From Streptomyces sp. NBC_00273 (GTDB lineage: Bacteria; Actinomycetota; Actinomycetes; Streptomycetales; Streptomycetaceae): a stretch of DNA of 64,000 nt. Both the position numbers and the translations under genes were made by a program. The notes under the pieces are model-generated. The model saw nothing but the letters and a program-made list of their open reading frames with translations. It was not told the origin of the DNA and made no database searches. This document shows positions 59,517-64,000 of this stretch, piece after piece. The number at the start of each line of letters is the position of its first letter. Position 1 is the first letter of the stretch. The DNA lies in contig NZ_CP108067.1 in NCBI RefSeq assembly GCF_036178145.1, positions 6,275,501-6,339,500 of the forward strand, in the 5' to 3' direction.

Positions 59517-62513
59517 CTACGGGGTGACCGCGTAGGCCTCCGCCGACCAGAGCGAGCAGCCGTACCGCGTGGCGCGGGTCTCGCACGTGATCCGCAGGAA
59601 ACGGGTGTCCGGGGCGTCCATCCGGAGCGACTCGCGGCCGCCCCGCGAGGCCGTTACGGCCACCGCCGGGCGCCAGGTCACCCCGTCCGCGGAGGTCTCC
59701 ACCCGGTACGCCGACGGGTACGCGTCCTGCCAGTGCAGTTCCAGCCGCCCCACCCGCGCCGGCGCGGGCAGTTCCGCCCGCCACCACGCGCCGTCCACCG
59801 CCGGCGACGACCAGCGGGTGGCCGCGGAGCCGTCCACGGCCGCCGAGGCCGGGAAGGCGGGGGTCTCGTTCGCCGAGGAGGTCGCCCGCGCGGTCCGCAG
59901 CAGATCGGGGCCGCCGGTACGGACCACCGCACGCACCGTCAGGGTGCGTGACTCCCCGTCGAAGGTCACCGGCACCTGGTAGCTGCCCGCCGGGGTGCCC
60001 GCGGCGACTGTGACCTCCAGCGGGATCGAGACCTGGCTGCCCCGCGGGGCCACCGCGACCTGCGGGAGGCGGACCTCGATGCCCGCCGGCGGCCGCGCCA
60101 CCAGCGGGCCGCGGACCTCGCCCGGACCCAGCGCGGACAGCGTCGCCGAGACCCGCTGCGCGGCGCCGCCGATCTCGGCGTCGACCGCGGCCCCGTCCGC
60201 CAGCTCGAACCGGGCCCGCGGGCCGTCCCCGAACCACGGCACCACCTGGTGCACCACGGGCGCGGACCCGGCCCAGGTCAGGCGCACCGCGTCCGCGCGT
60301 AGCCCCGTCGTCTCCACCTGGGTCCAGCCCGAGGCCGAGGCGTCGGCGACCTTGCGCCAGCCCTCTCCGGGTACGTGCGCCTCCACCGCGGCGCCCCGCG
60401 CCCCCGCGGGGAACGGGTCGGTCATCACGGTCACCGCCGACACCGGGCGCGGTGCGTCCAGCCGCACGGTCCAGGCCTCGGCCTCCTTCGTCACCGTGCC
60501 GGTCTGGCGGGCGACGCCGGTCCAGGCGTCGGCCTCGGCCACCGCCTTCGTCAGGAAGGGGTCCAGGACGGCCTTGTCCACCCGGGCCGATCCCGGCTGC
60601 GCCAGTGTCGCCCGGACCTCGGCCAGGGCCCGGGAGGCCTTCCACGCGGCCGTCCCGTCCCCGCGGGCCTGGGCCTGCAGGACGTCCACCGCCAGCTCGC
60701 CCGCCGTCCCGTAGCGCGCCAGGCGCTCCAGCCAGGGACCCGCCTCGCCCGACAGGGCCGGCAGTCGGTCCTTGGCCTCGCGCAGGACCGTGAACGCCTT
60801 GCGCAGCTCGGTCCCGGCCGCCGGATCGCCCGCGGCGCGGGCCTTCCAGAACTGCTCGACCAGCGGCTTCAGGTACGCCGACTCCTCCTGCTTGAGCCCG
60901 GACGACGCGGTGTTCCCGGCGAGCGCCGCCACCGCCTGGCGCGCGCCCGGGTCGGCGCCGGTCAGTTCCCGCACCGCCGCCGCCCAGGACTCGCCGGGCC
61001 GGTAGCCGCGCGGGTTCCACGCGAAGTCCGCCGCCGTGAAGAGCGGGATCCGCGACAGGGTGCCCTGCGGCATCGCGTTGGCCAGCAGCGCGGCCGAACC
61101 GCCCGCGACCGCCGGCTCGCGGCCCGCGTACGGGCCGAGGAAGATCCGGCCCGGATCCCAGTCGTTCACCGGGTAGTTGTCCATGGTGATCAGCGGGTGC
61201 CCCAGGGCGGCGCGCGCGCCGGCCAGCTCCTTGCCCGTGATCGTGCGCGGCACCACGCCCACGCCGGTCCAGGCCACCTCCACCCGCGGGTCCAGCGCGC
61301 CCGCCAGGGCCGTGCGGTAGGTGGTGGCGCCTTCCTGGTAGTACTCCGTCGGCAGCAGCGACAGCGCGGGCGCTCCCGGGTAGCGTGCGGCCAGGTGCGC
61401 CGCCAGTCCGCCCGCGACCTCGGCGTGCGCCTTCGCGGCCGCCGCCGGGCCCTTCCCGTACCGCTCCCGGTCGGCCTTGCAGCCCCACTCGGAGTAGCTG
61501 ACGTCCTGGAACTGCACCTGGAAGGCGCGGAAGCCCAGGTCCCACATCGCGTCCAGTTTGCGCGCGAGCGCCGCCCGGTCGGCCTCCGAGGACAGGCACA
61601 TCGACTGCCCGGGGGTCACCGCCCAGGCCAGGACGACCTGGTTGGCGCGGGCCCGTTCGGCCAGCGCGCGGAATTCCGCCTGCTGCTCCTGCGGGTAGTC
61701 CTGGCGCCAGCCCGTCGTGCGGTACGGGTCGTCGCCGGGGGCGACGAGCAGCCGGTTCTGCTTGGTGCGGCCCATGAAGTCGAGCTGGGCGAGGCGCTGT
61801 TCCTGGGTCCACGGCTGCCCGTAGAAGCCCTCGGTTATCCCGCGCACCGGCGCGGCCGGCCAGTCCCGCACCAGTACGCCGGGCATCTTCCCGCCGCCCG
61901 CCGCGAGCAGTTGGCGCAGCGTCTGCGCCGCGTGGAAGAGTCCTTCCGCGCCTATGCCGGCCAGCGCGATCGTGTCCCGCCCGGCGTGGCGGCCCGCGGC
62001 CAGCCGGTAACCCCCGGCCGGCAGGTCCGACGGCGCGGCCGCGCCCAGCGCCCGCAGCGCCTGCTCCGCGTCCGCGTCCTGGAGGCGTACGACGGTGCCC
62101 CGTGCGGGCAGCGGAGCGCCGGGGGCCGACTCGTGGACGGTCCGTACGCCCGCTGCGCGCAGGGCGTCCCGCACCACCTTGACGGCGTACGGGTCGGCGC
62201 CGGCCCCCGTGACCAGTACGGCCTCGGTGCCCAGCGGCAGCTCGCGCGCCGGGTCGGCGGTCATCGACTGCGGCCGCGGCCACACGGCGGGCCCCTCGGT
62301 GGCGGCCCTGGGGGTGTCGGCTCCCGGGTCGAGGACCGGCCCGGCGGCAGCGGACACGGGGGTCGCTCCGGGGCCCGCTCCGGGCGCCGGTTTGTCCGGT
62401 GCGGTGGGCGCCGCGAAGGTCCCGGGTGGCGCGGAAGACACGGCACCGCCCAGCAGCGTACCGATCACCGCCATGGCGGCGGCGGTGTTCCGCCCCTTAC
62501 CCCTGAGCTGCAC
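59517..62513 (-). CDS. Secreted GH84 beta-N-acetylglucosaminidase
   Basis: A 998-residue exported enzyme. A signal-like N-terminus (AAAMAVIGTLLGGAVSSAPP) is followed by a Pro/Ala linker and an N-terminal hexosaminidase-associated domain (about 78-215). The GH84 barrel begins RGITEGFYGQPWTQEQR; the catalytic Asp pair is D261-D262 in LLVAPGDDPYRTTGW. Later: VQFQDVSYSEWGC, TMDNYPVNDWDP. Helical and beta domains lead to a C-terminal F5/8 type C (discoidin) sugar-binding module (about 855-998; ATRWSSPAVDGAWWRAEL). It removes GlcNAc from glycans outside the cell. GTG 62513 follows AAGGAGG. Confidence 0.92.
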   Translation of the reverse strand: MQLRGKGRNTAAAMAVIGTLLGGAVSSAPPGTFAAPTAPDKPAPGAGPGATPVSAAAGPVLDPGADTPRAATEGPAVWPRPQSMTADPARELPLGTEAVLVTGAGADPYAVKVVRDALRAAGVRTVHESAPGAPLPARGTVVRLQDADAEQALRALGAAAPSDLPAGGYRLAAGRHAGRDTIALAGIGAEGLFHAAQTLRQLLAAGGGKMPGVLVRDWPAAPVRGITEGFYGQPWTQEQRLAQLDFMGRTKQNRLLVAPGDDPYRTTGWRQDYPQEQQAEFRALAERARANQVVLAWAVTPGQSMCLSSEADRAALARKLDAMWDLGFRAFQVQFQDVSYSEWGCKADRERYGKGPAAAAKAHAEVAGGLAAHLAARYPGAPALSLLPTEYYQEGATTYRTALAGALDPRVEVAWTGVGVVPRTITGKELAGARAALGHPLITMDNYPVNDWDPGRIFLGPYAGREPAVAGGSAALLANAMPQGTLSRIPLFTAADFAWNPRGYRPGESWAAAVRELTGADPGARQAVAALAGNTASSGLKQEESAYLKPLVEQFWKARAAGDPAAGTELRKAFTVLREAKDRLPALSGEAGPWLERLARYGTAGELAVDVLQAQARGDGTAAWKASRALAEVRATLAQPGSARVDKAVLDPFLTKAVAEADAWTGVARQTGTVTKEAEAWTVRLDAPRPVSAVTVMTDPFPAGARGAAVEAHVPGEGWRKVADASASGWTQVETTGLRADAVRLTWAGSAPVVHQVVPWFGDGPRARFELADGAAVDAEIGGAAQRVSATLSALGPGEVRGPLVARPPAGIEVRLPQVAVAPRGSQVSIPLEVTVAAGTPAGSYQVPVTFDGESRTLTVRAVVRTGGPDLLRTARATSSANETPAFPASAAVDGSAATRWSSPAVDGAWWRAELPAPARVGRLELHWQDAYPSAYRVETSADGVTWRPAVAVTASRGGRESLRMDAPDTRFLRITCETRATRYGCSLWSAEAYAVTP

Positions 62514-62757
62514 AGAGCCTCCTTGTCCCGAGTCGTCCCCCACTCGTACGAATGAGCCTGAGCCCACCATCCGTGCGGCTGGAGTGTCAATGCGGGTGGG
62601 TGATCTGCCCCGTATGCGGCAGGAATGCGGTGCCTCCGAGTGGGTATGGACGCGGTGTTCCCCGGCGGCGTCCCACCCTCCTGAACCACCCTTGTGCCCC
62701 CATCATCTGACACATCCTCATGCCCTGAGGTCCGCACGTACGAAGGAGCGCCCGCAG

Positions 62758-64000
62758 ATGGACGACCTGGCCCGGCTCGCTGCCCAGTACGGAGTCGCCA
62801 CCGACTACCGGCCCGCCGCGGACGTCACCGTCCCGGTACCGGAGGCCACCGTCAAGGCGGTCCTCGCACTGCTGGGGGCGGTCACCGACGACGCGGCGAG
62901 CATCCGGGTGTTCGCCGAGTCCGCCGCGCAGGAGGCGGCCGGGCGGCTGCTGCCGCCCACGGTGGTGCTCTGGCAGGGGGACCGGGTGGCTCCGGAGCCC
63001 GCCGCGCTGCCCCCCGGCAGCCGGGTGCGGGTGCTGGCCGAGGAGACGGGGGAGGTGCTCGCATGGGGCCCCGCACTGCCGCTGGGCGTCCACCGGCTCA
63101 TCGCCGAGGCGCCCGACGGGCGCAGCGCCGAGGCCACCTTGGTCGTGGCCCCGCAACGGGCCCCGGCGGCGCCCGAGCGGGCCCACGGGCTGCTCGTCCA
63201 GCTCTACTCCCTGCTCTCCGAGCGCTCCTGGGGCATGGGCGACCTCGGCGACCTCGCGGAGCTCGCCCGTTGGGCGGGCCGTACGCATGGCGCCGGGTTC
63301 ATCCAGGTCAACCCGCTGCACGCGGCCGTTCCCGGGTCCCCGACCGACCCCTCCCCGTACCGGCCGTCCTCGCGGCGCTTCCCGGACCCCGTCCACCTAC
63401 GGATCGAGGACGTCCCCGAATACGCCGACTGCCCCGACCGCCGGGCCCTCGACGCGCTCGCCGCCCGCGGTGGGGAGCTGCGCCGCCAGGTCCTGGAGAA
63501 GGGCGCGCTGATCGACCGGGACGCCGTTTGGGAGCTCAAGCGGTCCGCCCTGGAGCTGCTGTACGCCGTCCCGCGCACCCCCGAGCGCGAAGCCGCCTAC
63601 CGGGCGTTCTGCGCCGAACAGGGAGCTCCGCTGGACGTGCACGCCACCTGGTGCGCCGGGCACGCGGGGGAGGAGGACCCGAAGGAGCGGGCCGATTTCC
63701 ACCGCTGGCTGGTCTGGCTGACGGACGGCCAGCTCGCCGCCGCCCAGCGGGCCGCCCGCGGGGCCGGCATGACCGTCGGCATCGTCCACGACCTCGCCGT
63801 CGGGGTGCACCCGCAGGGTTCCGACGTCTTCGGGTCGCCCTGCTACGCACGGCACATCTCGGTCGGGGCCCCGCCGGACGCCTTCAACGCCCGCGGCCAG
63901 GACTGGGGGTTGCCGCCGTGGCGCCCGGACGTACTGGCCGCCACCGGCTACGCCCCCTTCCGGTCCCTGCTGCGCGGGGTGTTCCGCTACGCGGGCGCCC
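62758..64000 (+). CDS. malQ: 4-alpha-glucanotransferase (amylomaltase), N-terminal part
   Basis: Open to the window end (414 codons). MDDLARLAAQYGVATDYRP and an N-terminal beta domain (about 60-125, typical of actinobacterial MalQ) are followed by the GH77 barrel: LLVQLYSLLSERSWGMGDLGDLAELARWAG, HGAGFIQVNPLHAAVPGSPTDPSPY, FHRWLVWLTDGQLAAAQRAARGAGM, GIVHDLAVGVHPQGSDVF and DAFNARGQDWGLPPWRP. The catalytic acids lie beyond the window. It transfers alpha-1,4-glucan segments in maltodextrin/glycogen metabolism. ATG 62758 follows AAGGAG; divergent from the GH84 gene over 244 bp. Confidence 0.93.
   Translation, partial: MDDLARLAAQYGVATDYRPAADVTVPVPEATVKAVLALLGAVTDDAASIRVFAESAAQEAAGRLLPPTVVLWQGDRVAPEPAALPPGSRVRVLAEETGEVLAWGPALPLGVHRLIAEAPDGRSAEATLVVAPQRAPAAPERAHGLLVQLYSLLSERSWGMGDLGDLAELARWAGRTHGAGFIQVNPLHAAVPGSPTDPSPYRPSSRRFPDPVHLRIEDVPEYADCPDRRALDALAARGGELRRQVLEKGALIDRDAVWELKRSALELLYAVPRTPEREAAYRAFCAEQGAPLDVHATWCAGHAGEEDPKERADFHRWLVWLTDGQLAAAQRAARGAGMTVGIVHDLAVGVHPQGSDVFGSPCYARHISVGAPPDAFNARGQDWGLPPWRPDVLAATGYAPFRSLLRGVFRYAGA

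Overview
The window is high-GC chromosomal DNA from an actinomycete, almost certainly a Streptomyces. The GC-rich third codon positions, GTG/TTG starts, long convergent hairpins, a single TTA (bldA-type) codon, a DynA/DynB-SsbB block and a csn-type ROK/ABC/GH4/kinase operon all point that way. No prophage, insertion sequence, CRISPR array or rRNA was seen. One tRNA gene, tRNA-Arg(TCT), is present.

Layout. 1-1.25 kb: end of an MMPL exporter and a small HTH protein. 1.5-8.7 kb: myo-inositol catabolism, with iolG and a TIM-barrel isomerase/dehydratase divergent from iolC-iolB-iolD-mmsA. 8.8-16 kb: an HTH regulator, a DUF916/WxL-like cell-wall pair, a secreted subtilisin, a membrane Ser/Thr kinase and a GNAT enzyme. 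16-21.2 kb: an alpha/beta hydrolase, secreted proteins including a phospholipase A2, a sulfite-oxidase-type molybdoenzyme and a phosphoribosyltransferase-hydrolase fusion. The fusion gene ends inside a 64-nt perfect palindrome. 21.2-22.4 kb: repeat-rich DNA and the tRNA. 22.4-29.4 kb: two dynamin-like GTPases, an SSB paralogue, a thioester-domain-like surface protein that has lost its cysteine, and a PAP2-diacylglycerol kinase fusion. 30.4-34.9 kb: ettA, a thioesterase, truncated haemoglobin glbO and a PCMT-like methyltransferase. 35-39.4 kb: a small island with atypical codon use, holding two P-loop kinases, a TTA-containing membrane solenoid protein, a DUF1932 dehydrogenase and a HAD phosphatase.

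39.4-50.2 kb is the most coherent signalling system. One co-oriented minus-strand cluster runs glnX (4-TM sensor), glnH-like binding protein, a coiled-coil protein, pknG (rubredoxin-like motifs, kinase, helical repeats), a zinc-ribbon PP2C phosphatase, a VWA protein and a zinc-ribbon FHA protein, and ends in a strong hairpin. By analogy with mycobacterial GlnH-GlnX-PknG-GarA it should sense an extracellular amino acid and pass the signal to an FHA effector. The phosphatase and VWA genes look like additions to that core.

50.4-57.3 kb is a csnR-E-F-G-H-K type amino-sugar oligosaccharide uptake operon (binding protein, two permeases, GH4, BadF-type kinase) behind a ROK repressor with a visible palindromic operator. 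57.4-64 kb holds an MscS channel, an HNH endonuclease, a secreted GH84 beta-N-acetylglucosaminidase and the start of malQ. A dispersed 39-nt palindromic repeat lies in the HNH/GH84 intergenic space, and a near-identical copy sits in frame inside the iolB coding sequence.
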